This document shows positions 9,686 to 18,571 of a DNA stretch of 64,000 nt, one piece after another. Every line of letters begins with the position of its first letter. Positions within the stretch are counted from its first letter, which is position 1. The stretch lies in the NCBI GenBank assembly GCA_937991945.1, contig CALKLO010000031.1:1-64000 (forward strand), given 5' to 3'. Source of the stretch: an uncultured Granulosicoccus sp. (GTDB lineage Bacteria > Pseudomonadota > Gammaproteobacteria > Granulosicoccales > Granulosicoccaceae). The notes beneath the pieces are model-generated. The model worked only from the letters and a program-made list of their open reading frames with translations. It made no database searches and was not told the origin of the DNA. A program made the position numbers and the translations under genes.

Positions 9686-9699
9686 GATGGTCCGACCCG
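9686..9699 (-). repeat. Right 14-bp inverted repeat beside the SPOR gene stop codon
   Basis: GATGGTCCGACCCG on the plus strand, the exact reverse complement of 8590-8603. It lies four bases past the stop codon (9704-9706) of the leftward SPOR-domain gene. The same GGTCCGACCCGG core recurs as a tandem pair just after the livF stop codon near 49.27 kb. Confidence 0.8.
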
Positions 9700-9703
9700 G
9701 AGG

Positions 9704-10306
9704 TTAGCCGGTGACGCGGATGAGTTTGTAGTTGATGCCACCTTTTTGGAGGCGTTTTTTGGCGTTGGTGACTTTGACTTGATCAAAGAAAGGACCGACA
9801 CGCACGCGATGACCTGTTGAGCCGTCGCTATCTCGACGAACAACAATGAAAGCTTCAAGACCCAACAAGAGCACAGCGGCTCTTGTTTGTTCAGCTTCAG
9901 TAGAGCGTCTAAAGTTGCCAGCTTGCAAGTAGTAGGACTCCTGTCCTAAGTTGCTAGCAGGAATTTCTGCATAGCTTTCTGCGGCTAAGTTTCTTGCAGA
10001 GATGCGTTGCACATTACCCGGCACGACACGAGTAGCGGGCGGGATCGATTGCAATCTAGAGACGGCAGTCGGCAAGACTGTTTCATTACGCTGAACAGTC
10101 TGGTCTTCCAAAATTGAATAAAACTGGTAGTTGTCGCCACTTAGCAACTCAGGCCGAGTCTCGCTCAGCGCGAAATCGCCCAAAGTCGTGTCCATAGGAA
10201 GCCGCGATAGCAACATAACGAAGCCAATGACAAACCCGACCAACAGGCCAAGCGCCAACACAAAAAAACGGCTACCAGGAGCGGATCCACTCGGGGTACT
10301 CGACAT
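9704..10306 (-). CDS. SPOR-domain cell-division protein, FtsN-like
   Basis: Inner-membrane protein expected to bind denuded septal peptidoglycan. The 200 residues have a short cytoplasmic tail, one membrane segment at about 13-34 (FFVLALGLLVGFVIGFVMLL), a low-complexity periplasmic stretch, and a C-terminal SPOR domain from about 125 (YYLQAGNFRRSTEAEQTRAAVLLLG, then RVRVGPF). It begins three bases after the argS stop codon, and the argS-ftsN order with priA upstream is common in gammaproteobacteria, which favours an FtsN-like role over other SPOR proteins such as DedD. The essential short helix region of FtsN could not be identified with confidence. Confidence 0.82.
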   Translation of the reverse strand: MSSTPSGSAPGSRFFVLALGLLVGFVIGFVMLLSRLPMDTTLGDFALSETRPELLSGDNYQFYSILEDQTVQRNETVLPTAVSRLQSIPPATRVVPGNVQRISARNLAAESYAEIPASNLGQESYYLQAGNFRRSTEAEQTRAAVLLLGLEAFIVVRRDSDGSTGHRVRVGPFFDQVKVTNAKKRLQKGGINYKLIRVTG

Positions 10307-10309
10307 CTG

Positions 10310-12064
10310 TTACATGACCTCTGGAGTCGACACATCAATAAGAGCAAGTCCATTGCTTAACACTTGACGAACCGCCGTCAGTAAACACAACCGTGCGTGG
10401 CGCAATTCATCATCATCAACGAGCACTTTATGTGCGTTGTAGTAACTATGTAGACCATTTGCGAGATCTCGCAAGTAGCCTGTTAGTTGATGTGGCTCGT
10501 GAGCAAGCGCAGCTCGTTGAATTAACTCAGGATATGTCGCTAACAGCGTCATTAATTCTGTTTCTGTCGTTTCGGTTAATCGACCCAAAGCAGCCAGGCC
10601 CACAGCAGGATCAAAATCCAACTTACGCTGATCAAGCTGACGGAAAACACTGCAAATTCGAGCATAGGCATACTGAACGTAGTACACCGGATTATCGTTA
10701 GACTGAGACTTGGCAAGATCCAAATCAAAGTCCAAATGCTGAGAATACTTGCGCATGACATAGAAGTAGCGAGCAGCATCCTTACCGACTTCTTCTCGCA
10801 GCTCTCGAATCGTCACGAACGAACCTGAGCGCGTGGACATTTGTAGACGCTCGCCGCCACGAAACAAAATGGCAAATTGAATAAGCAGAAACTCTAAACG
10901 CTCACGGGAGTGACCCAAGGCTTCACAGGCCGCATACATTCGAGCTGTATAGCCATGATGATCGGCGCCAAAAACGTACAGCACTTGATCAAAGCCCCGC
11001 TCAAGCTTGTTATCGATATAGGCAATGTCTGATGCAAAGTAAGTACTCTGACCATTGGCACGAACCACAGGCCTGTCTTTATCATCGCCAAAGTCGGTCG
11101 AGCGAAACCAAGTCACGCCTTCTTTTTTGTACAGATGACCGGCTTTGTCTAATTTTTTGACCACACGAGACACATCGTCCATGAGGCTACGCTCGCTGAA
11201 CCATTGATCGTAGACCACACCAAACTCACCCAGATCTTCGCGAATATCGTTAAGGATGGAATCTAAGGCTGCATCAAAGACAACTCGATAGCACTCCTCA
11301 CCCAGCAGCTCTTTGGCTCGCACGATGAGATCATCGATATGCTTTTCCTTATCACCACCAGCAGGTTCATCTGGTACGACATTGTCAAAAACCGCCTTTG
11401 CGGCATGCTGGAATCGATCTTTGTGCGTATCCAATAAGCCCTGACTAATATCAAGAATGTACTCACCCTTGTAGCCGTTAGAAGGAAAGGTAAAACTTTC
11501 GCCGCTTTGAGCCAAATATCGAAGCCAAACACTGGTTGCAAGGATATCCATCTGGCGCCCAGCATCGTTCACGTAATACTCGCGCTGAACATCAAAACCC
11601 GTTGCACTTAAAAGATTGGCGATGGAAGCTCCTAGTGCAGCACCACGGCCATGGCCAACATGCAGTGGGCCTGTCGGGTTGGCCGAGACAAACTCCACCT
11701 GAACTGTTTTACCTTCACCAAACTGACTGCTTCCGAATTTCTCACCCTCGTTCAAGACGGTCGCAATAACCGCTGACTGAGCATCTTCGGCCTGAAAGAA
11801 ATTGATAAACCCGGGGCCTGCGATAACCACTTCGCGGACAAACTCAGATGCAGGCAGTGCATCGATGAGGGCTTGAGCGATATCTCGCGGTGCGCGTTTG
11901 GCGGGCTTGGCCAGCATCATCGCGAGGTTGCTCGCGAAGTCGCCGTGACTTGAGTCCTTGGTTCTGGTGACACTGATTTGCGGGCTTAGCTCTGCAGGGA
12001 CAGTCCCATTTGCTTGCAGGACAGACAAGGCTTGCGCCAGTTGCTTTTCAATTTGCTCTTTCAC
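10310..12064 (-). CDS. argS: Arginine-tRNA ligase
   Basis: Class I aminoacyl-tRNA synthetase that charges tRNA-Arg in the cytosol. The 584 residues show an N-terminal additional domain, the HIGH-type motif HVGHG at 135-139 in VEFVSANPTGPLHVGHGRGAA, and a degenerate KMSKS equivalent (LQMSTRSG), as is usual in ArgS. The C-terminal DALR anticodon-binding domain (NPVYYVQYAYARI and onward) is complete. It follows priA after a 118-base gap and is followed almost without spacing by the SPOR gene, so these two are probably one transcript. Confidence 0.98.
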   Translation of the reverse strand: MKEQIEKQLAQALSVLQANGTVPAELSPQISVTRTKDSSHGDFASNLAMMLAKPAKRAPRDIAQALIDALPASEFVREVVIAGPGFINFFQAEDAQSAVIATVLNEGEKFGSSQFGEGKTVQVEFVSANPTGPLHVGHGRGAALGASIANLLSATGFDVQREYYVNDAGRQMDILATSVWLRYLAQSGESFTFPSNGYKGEYILDISQGLLDTHKDRFQHAAKAVFDNVVPDEPAGGDKEKHIDDLIVRAKELLGEECYRVVFDAALDSILNDIREDLGEFGVVYDQWFSERSLMDDVSRVVKKLDKAGHLYKKEGVTWFRSTDFGDDKDRPVVRANGQSTYFASDIAYIDNKLERGFDQVLYVFGADHHGYTARMYAACEALGHSRERLEFLLIQFAILFRGGERLQMSTRSGSFVTIRELREEVGKDAARYFYVMRKYSQHLDFDLDLAKSQSNDNPVYYVQYAYARICSVFRQLDQRKLDFDPAVGLAALGRLTETTETELMTLLATYPELIQRAALAHEPHQLTGYLRDLANGLHSYYNAHKVLVDDDELRHARLCLLTAVRQVLSNGLALIDVSTPEVM

Positions 12065-12182
12065 GGATCAATTTACGCAGAATCTATAAGGGCGGAGTTT
12101 AGCATTGCTCTTGGCACGCAAGTTTTAATCCGTTAGTAGATTCTTGATCAAAGAGCTTAGCCATTAGCGCTAAAGCCAGACT

Positions 12183-14369
12183 TCAGAACAAATCGACAGG
12201 ATCTACATCGATAGACCAACGGCACTTACGCGTACCCGGCAAGTGATCAATTCCGGCACTGAGTCGGAATAAACCGTCATTGAGCGTTGATCGTTTGTCT
12301 GACTGGAGTAACAGCTGCGCTCGAAAGCGTCCGCCCAAACGTTCCATGGGAGCCGGTGCAGGCCCCATCACATCAAGCGTACCAATCTTTCCCAGCTCCA
12401 GAAACTCAGCGACCTGCAATAGAAAAGCGTGCGCTTCCCGCGCATCCGTAGCCTCAGCTCTAACCAGCGCCATGAAGGAGAAAGGCGGCAAGTCTGCCAT
12501 TCGTCGATCATCCATCGCAACATTGGCAAACGTCTCATAGCCTTCTTTAACCAACGTTTGCAGCATCGGGTTGTCAGGGTTTCGCGTTTGAATGAGCACG
12601 GTACCTGCTCGTGATTCACGGCCCGCTCGCCCAGCCACTTGAACGATTAATTGCCCCATATGCTCCAGTGAGCGAAAGTCTGTTCCGAACAAGCCTCGAT
12701 CGGCATCCAAGATACACACCAGAGTGAGCTTGGGAAAATGGTGCCCCTTGGCCAACATTTGAGTACCTACCAAAATCCGGGCCTCACCCGTTATGGCTCT
12801 GTCAAGTTGTCTCTCAAGCTCACCTTTACGTCGCGTACTATCCCTGTCTATTCTGGCAATCGGCACATCTGGGAACGCCTCGACCAACGCATCCGTGATG
12901 CGTTCAGTACCATAGCCAACGCGATCTAAATTCGGCGACTGACAGCTATCACACGCAACCGGCATTTGCCGCTCAGAGCCGCAGTGATGGCACCTCAACT
13001 GATTGGTTCGTACATGTACCGTCATATGCGCATCGCAGCGGTGACAGTCAGCTGCCGCCCCACAATCGTTACACAATAAAGTCGGCGCAAAACCACGCCG
13101 ATTGATGAAGACCAGCGCCTGACCATCCTGCTCCAAGTGAGTCTTGATGTGATCAATGAGTCGATCACTCATCCCCTCAATCAATTTCCTGCGCCGAATA
13201 TCCAACAGGGCAAGAGTGGGAGGCACCGCATCACCGGCACGCTGTGTCAGCGGCAGCTCAATTAATCGTCCGGTGCTTACATTGTTCAGGGTTTCAAACG
13301 AGGGAGTGGCTGTCCCCAACACGATAGGACAACTTCTATCCCGAGCTCTCATCATGGCTAGGTCACGCGCATGGTAGCGAAACCCATCTTGCTGTTTGAG
13401 CGATCCATCGTGCTCTTCATCAACAATAATGAGTCCCAGGCGCGGCATCGCCGCCAATATGGAAGAGCGCGTTCCAATGACGACATCGGCATGCCCCAAG
13501 GCCGCACACACCCAATTTTGTAAGCGCTCCGTGTCATTGAGCCCAGAATGAAGACTGACTAAGCAGCCGTTCAAACGGTGTTCAAAACGAGACATAAGTT
13601 GTGGTGTCAAAGAGATTTCCGGCACCAACACCAACGATTGCAGACCCCTCGCACTCGCCTCTTCAATACAGCGCAAATATACTTCGGTCTTACCGCTGCC
13701 AGTAACTCCCTTGAGAAGAAAGCCTTGGAAAGTGCCTAAGCTAGATTGAATGGCTTCAACAGCGCTTGCTTGTTCAGCCAACAGAGTGGGTCCTTGACCC
13801 AAAGCAGCGTTGGATGGCACCTGACTAACCATCTCAACACTCACCCAGCCTTTCTCAATCAGTGCTTTTATTGATGCTCGCCAGCGAGGGCTAATCAGCC
13901 GTAGACTTGCAGCCGGTACCGCTTGACCTTCACGCTCTTGCAAACACGCCATTAGCTGTTGCTGTACAACGCCACCTTTGTTGTGCTCAGCCTCAATTTG
14001 GGTCGGCAGCCAACGGAAAAATTCTAACTCCGCTAATTGATAAGGCTTTCCGCGTCGCAACAACACAGGCAATGCAGAACTCAACACCTCACCCAACGGA
14101 TGGTGGTAGTAGCGACTGGCCCATTGCAACAGAGTCATTAAATCTGGCGGCAATACAGGTTCTGTGTCGAATATTTTATAAATAGCGCGCAGCTTGTTTT
14201 CCGGCACGCTGCTCTGCTCAATTTCACCAACAACCACGCCTGTAACGGAACGGCGACCAAACGGCACCAACACCCGAAGACCAGGAACGATGGCTTGCGA
14301 CTTTTCCCAACGGTAGTCGAACAATCCAAATAACGGAGAGGGAACAGCAATTTGTACCAGCCTACTCAT
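12183..14369 (-). CDS. priA: Primosomal protein N' (replication restart helicase PriA)
   Basis: Superfamily 2 DNA helicase that recognises abandoned replication forks and starts replisome reloading. The 728 residues contain the N-terminal DNA-binding domain, Walker A GVTGSGKT at 221-228, the Walker B motif IIVDEEHDGSLKQQ, and the zinc-binding insertion with paired cysteines (CNDCGAAADCHRCDAH, then CHHCGSE and CDSC). Helicase motif QVAGRAGR is intact. The start at 14369 gives the usual MSRLVQIAVPSPLFGLFDYRW opening. About 90 bases upstream of the start lies a cluster of DnaA boxes, so the promoter may respond to DnaA. Confidence 0.98.
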   Translation of the reverse strand: MSRLVQIAVPSPLFGLFDYRWEKSQAIVPGLRVLVPFGRRSVTGVVVGEIEQSSVPENKLRAIYKIFDTEPVLPPDLMTLLQWASRYYHHPLGEVLSSALPVLLRRGKPYQLAELEFFRWLPTQIEAEHNKGGVVQQQLMACLQEREGQAVPAASLRLISPRWRASIKALIEKGWVSVEMVSQVPSNAALGQGPTLLAEQASAVEAIQSSLGTFQGFLLKGVTGSGKTEVYLRCIEEASARGLQSLVLVPEISLTPQLMSRFEHRLNGCLVSLHSGLNDTERLQNWVCAALGHADVVIGTRSSILAAMPRLGLIIVDEEHDGSLKQQDGFRYHARDLAMMRARDRSCPIVLGTATPSFETLNNVSTGRLIELPLTQRAGDAVPPTLALLDIRRRKLIEGMSDRLIDHIKTHLEQDGQALVFINRRGFAPTLLCNDCGAAADCHRCDAHMTVHVRTNQLRCHHCGSERQMPVACDSCQSPNLDRVGYGTERITDALVEAFPDVPIARIDRDSTRRKGELERQLDRAITGEARILVGTQMLAKGHHFPKLTLVCILDADRGLFGTDFRSLEHMGQLIVQVAGRAGRESRAGTVLIQTRNPDNPMLQTLVKEGYETFANVAMDDRRMADLPPFSFMALVRAEATDAREAHAFLLQVAEFLELGKIGTLDVMGPAPAPMERLGGRFRAQLLLQSDKRSTLNDGLFRLSAGIDHLPGTRKCRWSIDVDPVDLF

Positions 14370-14461
14370 CGGCGCTCAGCCCACACGATATCGGCATTTA
14401 AGACAGCCACACCTAGCTTCCGAAGCAATGGACGGTTCATTGACGCCTGTCCTTGAACATC

Positions 14462-14496
14462 TTATCCACAAAATCTGTGGATAAGGTTGTGGAAAA
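14462..14496. promoter_or_regulatory. DnaA-box cluster upstream of priA
   Basis: Two perfect DnaA boxes face each other: TTATCCACA at 14462-14470 and its inverse TGTGGATAA at 14476-14484, forming a 10-bp-arm palindrome with a five-base loop. A third site, TGTGGAAAA at 14488-14496, differs from the consensus at one base. The group lies in the 470-base gap (14370-14839) between priA and pntB; the rest of that gap has no convincing gene. It could be an origin element, a DnaA-titrating or DnaA-reactivating site, or a DnaA operator for priA. Sequence matches are exact; function is inferred. Confidence 0.65.
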
Positions 14497-14520
14497 CCTT
14501 TTGAAATCGATCGCAGCTGC

Positions 14521-14594
14521 AACTGTGCAAACAGTTCTGACAAATTGCATATTATTTGAACAAAACCATTTTAATGTTTATTTTCAATTAGTTA
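14521..14594. other. AT-rich block beside DnaA boxes
   Basis: Starts with the perfect hairpin AACTGT-GCAA-ACAGTT (14521-14536), then 14541-14594 is about 80 percent A+T with runs of T and A. In an origin such a block would be a candidate DNA-unwinding element. The small open frame at 14453-14674 that covers it has unconvincing composition and is not called a gene. Confidence 0.35.
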
Positions 14595-14666
14595 CAAGAG
14601 GTAAGTCATGTGGAATCACAAACCAATACAGCAAAACTAACCAACGAGCAACGCCTTTTCGTCGCT

Positions 14667-14675
14667 GTGCATAAG
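14667..14675 (-). promoter_or_regulatory. Distal DnaA box
   Basis: TGTGCATAA on the plus strand, the inverse of TTATGCACA, a perfect match to the DnaA consensus TTATNCACA. It is about 180 bases from the paired boxes and on the other side of the AT-rich block. Confidence 0.5.
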
Positions 14676-14839
14676 CCTTATTAAAAATAGCTGAGTCAAG
14701 CCTATATCGCGACAATATTTCGACATAAAACCGTAGCTTAGGTGCCTCTTTTCAATTCGAAATGAGCCAATTTACTGCCGCAATCTCAGTCCTTCGACAT
14801 CAACGAAAAGCAAGAAGTAACCTATTTAAGGCGTTGCCT

Positions 14840-16228
14840 CTACTCTAGGCCCTTGATGGCTGAAATGAGGTTTTGCACAGAAACCCGCGCATCGCCAAAC
14901 AAGACTCTCGTTACAGGGGCAAACAACAAAGGATTTTCAACACCCGCGTACCCTGTACCATCGCCTCGCTTTAGAACGATAACGCGCTTGGCGTTATCAA
15001 CCTCTAACACGGGCATTCCAAACAAAGGCGAATCGCTATCAGTGCGAGCAGCCGAGTTCACTATGTCGTTAGCACCAACCACTAGAACAACATCGACTTG
15101 TGAAAACTCTGCATTGATATCACTCAGGTCCTGTATTTTTTCATACGGCACGCCTGCTTCGGCCAGCAAGACATTCATATGACCAGGCATACGCCCAGCA
15201 ACCGGATGAATAGCAAAACTGGTTTGCACACCACGCTCATCCAGCAATTGAGTTAATTCACGCAACTTATGTTGAGCCTGGGCTGTTGCCATGCCGTAGC
15301 CGGGCACTATGACAACCCTACCTGCATACCCCATATCAACTGCAGCATCGCGAGCATCAATCGTGTTCACATGATCTCGATCGGTAGATTCAGTTTGAGT
15401 ATCATCCGTTATACCGAAACCCGAATACATAATTTCACTGAGCCTCCGGTTGACGCTTCTGGCCATCAGTCGAGTCAGCAAAGAACCTGCGGCAAAAACG
15501 ATTGTTCCTGCCACGACCATAGCCGGGTTTTCTAAGACGAACCCATCAAAGGCGACCGCCAGTCCGGTGAGTGCGTTATACAACGAAATAAGCACAGGCA
15601 TATCAGCTGCAGAGGTCGGTAAGGTCATGAGCAAGCCAAAACACATGGCTAACGCAACAAACAGCAATACCAGTGCTGGATGAGCGGTAGATGATGCTGC
15701 CAGTATTAAGCCCAGCAACAGGACAAGAGAGCCACTGGCAATATAGGCCACCTGTCGTTGAGCAAAGCCTGCACGGCGAGAGAAGTGACCTCGTAAGCGT
15801 AAGTAGGCAAAAAAGCTACCGGCAAACGCAATACAACCAATTAGCCCACCCAACACCGCTAATGACTTAACTAACGGACCGTGTTCAGACACGCTCAACA
15901 ATACAAGCGTGGCGATACCACCAGCTGCGATACCACCCAGTGAATTGTATAGGGCGATCATTTGGGGAATTCGCGTCATATCAATGCGACGAGCATGCAA
16001 CAACGACACGCCTCCACCCACACTCATTGCTGCAAGAATCAACAGCTGGTTTTGACGCAAGTCCGGATGGAAATACATGGAGGCGATGGCGATGAACATA
16101 CCCACCCCTGCACACCAAATACCTGAACGCGCATTATTGGGCGAGCTCAGTCTGCGCAATCCGATAACAAACAACAAGGTGGTTGCAAACCAAGCGAGTT
16201 GCAGACCTAGCGGCACCGAATCATTCAT
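14840..16228 (-). CDS. pntB: NAD(P) transhydrogenase subunit beta
   Basis: Inner-membrane subunit of the proton-translocating transhydrogenase, which uses the proton gradient to reduce NADP+ with NADH. The 462 residues equal the E. coli PntB length. An N-terminal membrane part with eight or nine hydrophobic segments is followed by the NADP(H)-binding domain III, with the motif VIVPGYGMATAQAQH and the conserved VVLVVGANDIVN and FGMPVLEVDNAKRVIVLKR segments. Its start overlaps the pntAB stop by four bases, so translation is probably coupled. It is the last gene of the pntAA-pntAB-pntB operon. Confidence 0.97.
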   Translation of the reverse strand: MNDSVPLGLQLAWFATTLLFVIGLRRLSSPNNARSGIWCAGVGMFIAIASMYFHPDLRQNQLLILAAMSVGGGVSLLHARRIDMTRIPQMIALYNSLGGIAAGGIATLVLLSVSEHGPLVKSLAVLGGLIGCIAFAGSFFAYLRLRGHFSRRAGFAQRQVAYIASGSLVLLLGLILAASSTAHPALVLLFVALAMCFGLLMTLPTSAADMPVLISLYNALTGLAVAFDGFVLENPAMVVAGTIVFAAGSLLTRLMARSVNRRLSEIMYSGFGITDDTQTESTDRDHVNTIDARDAAVDMGYAGRVVIVPGYGMATAQAQHKLRELTQLLDERGVQTSFAIHPVAGRMPGHMNVLLAEAGVPYEKIQDLSDINAEFSQVDVVLVVGANDIVNSAARTDSDSPLFGMPVLEVDNAKRVIVLKRGDGTGYAGVENPLLFAPVTRVLFGDARVSVQNLISAIKGLE

Positions 16229-16602
16229 TCTTTATTGCTCACAGAATCTGTACCTGTCGAGCGTTTAGTGTCAGCACTAGAGGCAATCCCCAAAGCGGTA
16301 ATACCAGAATAGTTACCGTTTTTAACCGTGGACTTGTCAAACAATGCCAGCATACGATCGGTGACGACAAAGCCACCAACGACGTTGGCGGCAGCCGCAG
16401 CAACGGCAATAAAGCCGATAATTTGCTCAAGCGCCGTATCTGCGCTGCCTAGCGCTAGCATGGCTCCCGCCAATACAATGCCATGGATAAAATTTGAACC
16501 CGACATCATCGGTGTGTGCAATATGGAGGGCACCCGAGCTATAAGCACATAACCTGCAACCCCTGCCAACAACACCAAATACAGACCACTTACACCACTC
16601 AT
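16225..16602 (-). CDS. pntAB: NAD(P) transhydrogenase alpha subunit, membrane part
   Basis: Small membrane subunit (domain II part) of a three-polypeptide transhydrogenase, as in Rhodospirillum rubrum. The 125 residues contain three or four hydrophobic segments and the conserved NFIHGIVLAGAM and VVGGFVVTDRMLALF stretches that match the C-terminal membrane region of fused E. coli PntA. Four-base overlaps at both ends (with pntAA upstream and pntB downstream) point to tight translational coupling. Confidence 0.93.
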   Translation of the reverse strand: MSGVSGLYLVLLAGVAGYVLIARVPSILHTPMMSGSNFIHGIVLAGAMLALGSADTALEQIIGFIAVAAAAANVVGGFVVTDRMLALFDKSTVKNGNYSGITALGIASSADTKRSTGTDSVSNKE

Positions 16603-18314
16603 GCCTTTAACTCCATCAGTTCCAATGCCTGACCAGACCAGTTTTGCTCTCTTATTTGATCGTCTAACTCTAGTTGTATCGATAACTTCTCAGTGCTCGC
16701 ATCATCAAGCGCTGCTATGTGTTGCAACTGGGTATAACCAAATGCATACAATCGCTCCTGCAATGCAGGCCCCACACCATTAATCAACGTTAGATCATCT
16801 ACTGGCACCGCATCATCAGTATCAACAGATGCACTGACACCATCTAATTTTTCCAAGTCAGACACTGACTGTTCATCTGGCCAATGAGCCAGCTCTTCAT
16901 CATCACCCAGAGCATCATGCTTACCGCTCTCTACATCATTTGTATTAGCAGAATCTTTTTGCTCAATTGCACTTACAGCATCAGAGTCCGTAACCGATTG
17001 TTGATTGGCTGAACCCTCTGCGTTTATAGGAAGGCCATCAACCTGTGCTGGCAACGATTCACTCGACGCATCTTGCTGCTCAGCACTCGAGGAATTATCA
17101 GCGCTATCTGATGACTCATCGCTTAACCAGCCAGCGGTTTGATCGGGCAACTCTTGCGCACGATGAACAACGCCACCAAACGGGAAGCACTCTACGTCTA
17201 ATAGTTTGGCGGTACCTTCATGATGAATTTGACCATCATGTAGCAACACACACCCTGCGATTAATTCATCACCAGCATCCAGTTCGACCTCACCATTGTT
17301 GATGATCAAGTCCAACATGTTGTAGATATTTCTAGAGTACATTTCACTGGCGTGAACAGCGCCATGACTTGGCAAATTCAGTGGCCCAACGATAAGCGTC
17401 TCGTTATGGTAATAGTGCTCACCAATACGCGTAAGCTCACAATTTCCACCAGAAGATGCAGCCATGTCGACGATAACGGATTCCGGCAACATGCCGTCGA
17501 CCATATCTTCAGTGATGATTCTTGGTGCATGCCGACCAGGAATAGCTGCCGCACAAATCACGACATGCGCTTTAGCTAAGTGCTCAGCCAGCACGTCATG
17601 CTGTTTCTGTTTTTCATCCTTACGCAAGGCTCTGGCAAATCCACCTGCACCTTCAACTTCCACGCCGGTATCGACCATACGAGCACCGACTGATTCAATC
17701 TGTTCTTTGGCTGCTCGACGTATGTCATAGGCTTCAACCTGGGCACCCAAACGCTTGGATGTCGCGATGGCTTGTAGACCTGCGACACCTGCACCAATAA
17801 CCAATACTCTGGACGGCCGTATGGTCCCGGCAGCTGTAGTCAGCATGGGGAATAACCGAGGTGATAACTCTGCTGCCAACAAGGCCGCTTTGTAACCTGC
17901 CACCGTGGCTTGCGATGAAAGAGCATCCATGGGCTGTGCCCGCGTTGTTCTGGGCAGGTGATCCATAGCAAGCAAGGTAATGCGCCGATCTCTGAGCGCT
18001 ATGACTTCAGCGGTGTGCTGAAACGCCGACATGGTACAAATCAGCAGACACCCGAGAGGCATGAGCTCAATTTCTTCGACCGTTGGACACACCACAGTGA
18101 CGACGATATCAGCAATCGAGACCAGCTCGGCATAAGTCTCTTTTACGGTCGCGCCGTGGTAATCCTCGTCATGAAAGCTAGCAGCATGTCCACATTCAGC
18201 CTGAATATGCACTTGCACACCACTCTGTATCAGACGCTCGGCACGCGACGGATCCAACGCAACTCGGCGCTCACCGTGACGACTCTCAAGGGGTACAGCA
18301 ATAATCAATGACAC
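16599..18314 (-). CDS. pntAA: NAD(P) transhydrogenase alpha subunit with C-terminal HhH extension
   Basis: Cytosolic NAD(H)-binding domain I subunit of transhydrogenase. I choose the GTG at 18314 as start: an AGAGG ribosome-binding sequence precedes it and the product then opens with the standard SLIIAVPLESRHGERRVAL. An in-frame ATG at 18386 would add 24 unconserved residues. From the GTG, residues 1-392 are a normal domain I (nucleotide motif VLVIGAGVAGLQAIATSKRLGA), close to the 384-residue R. rubrum protein. Residues 393-504 are an acidic, serine-rich linker, and 505-571 form a helix-hairpin-helix-like domain (LTLINGVGPALQERLYAFG). That extension is absent from characterised PntAA proteins known to me. 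Confidence 0.94.
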   Translation of the reverse strand: MSLIIAVPLESRHGERRVALDPSRAERLIQSGVQVHIQAECGHAASFHDEDYHGATVKETYAELVSIADIVVTVVCPTVEEIELMPLGCLLICTMSAFQHTAEVIALRDRRITLLAMDHLPRTTRAQPMDALSSQATVAGYKAALLAAELSPRLFPMLTTAAGTIRPSRVLVIGAGVAGLQAIATSKRLGAQVEAYDIRRAAKEQIESVGARMVDTGVEVEGAGGFARALRKDEKQKQHDVLAEHLAKAHVVICAAAIPGRHAPRIITEDMVDGMLPESVIVDMAASSGGNCELTRIGEHYYHNETLIVGPLNLPSHGAVHASEMYSRNIYNMLDLIINNGEVELDAGDELIAGCVLLHDGQIHHEGTAKLLDVECFPFGGVVHRAQELPDQTAGWLSDESSDSADNSSSAEQQDASSESLPAQVDGLPINAEGSANQQSVTDSDAVSAIEQKDSANTNDVESGKHDALGDDEELAHWPDEQSVSDLEKLDGVSASVDTDDAVPVDDLTLINGVGPALQERLYAFGYTQLQHIAALDDASTEKLSIQLELDDQIREQNWSGQALELMELKA

Positions 18315-18571
18315 AACACACCTCTGTCGCAAAAGCTGACTACCTGCCGTTAAATCTGACTCACTGTAAGTAGAGTCGAGAATCAACAGGTCAGACGATT
18401 CATGAAAAGCTTAGGCTAGGGTTATACTATCTAAAGAGCGCAGTTTAACCGCTCTTGCGCGCTTTGCGCCTGATTTGAGGCACGGTTGTTAGATATGTGT
18501 CGGCGAACTCCAAATACAGGTTTTACGCGTACAACACCTTCCAACCTTTGCAACGGCCTGGCGCTTAGTCC

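Larger units (their letters stand above)
8590..9699. mobile_element. Candidate RAYT-bearing mobile unit bounded by 14-bp inverted repeats
   Basis: A segment of about 1.1 kb holding one transposase gene and bounded by perfect inverted copies of CGGGTCGGACCATC (8590-8603 and, inverted, 9686-9699). It sits between two housekeeping genes: the left copy overlaps the hrpA start codon, and the right copy ends five bases before the stop codon of the SPOR-domain gene. Internal flanks are AT-rich and contain several short hairpins. RAYT transposases are known to act on short palindromic REP elements, so the repeats may be REP-like targets, not classical terminal repeats. No target-site duplication was recognised. 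Boundaries are inferred from the repeats only. Confidence 0.6.

Noticed and set aside
14453-14674. Rightward 73-codon open frame in the priA-pntB gap
   Set aside because: Composition is not protein-like, it covers the DnaA boxes and AT-rich block, and it lacks a ribosome-binding sequence.
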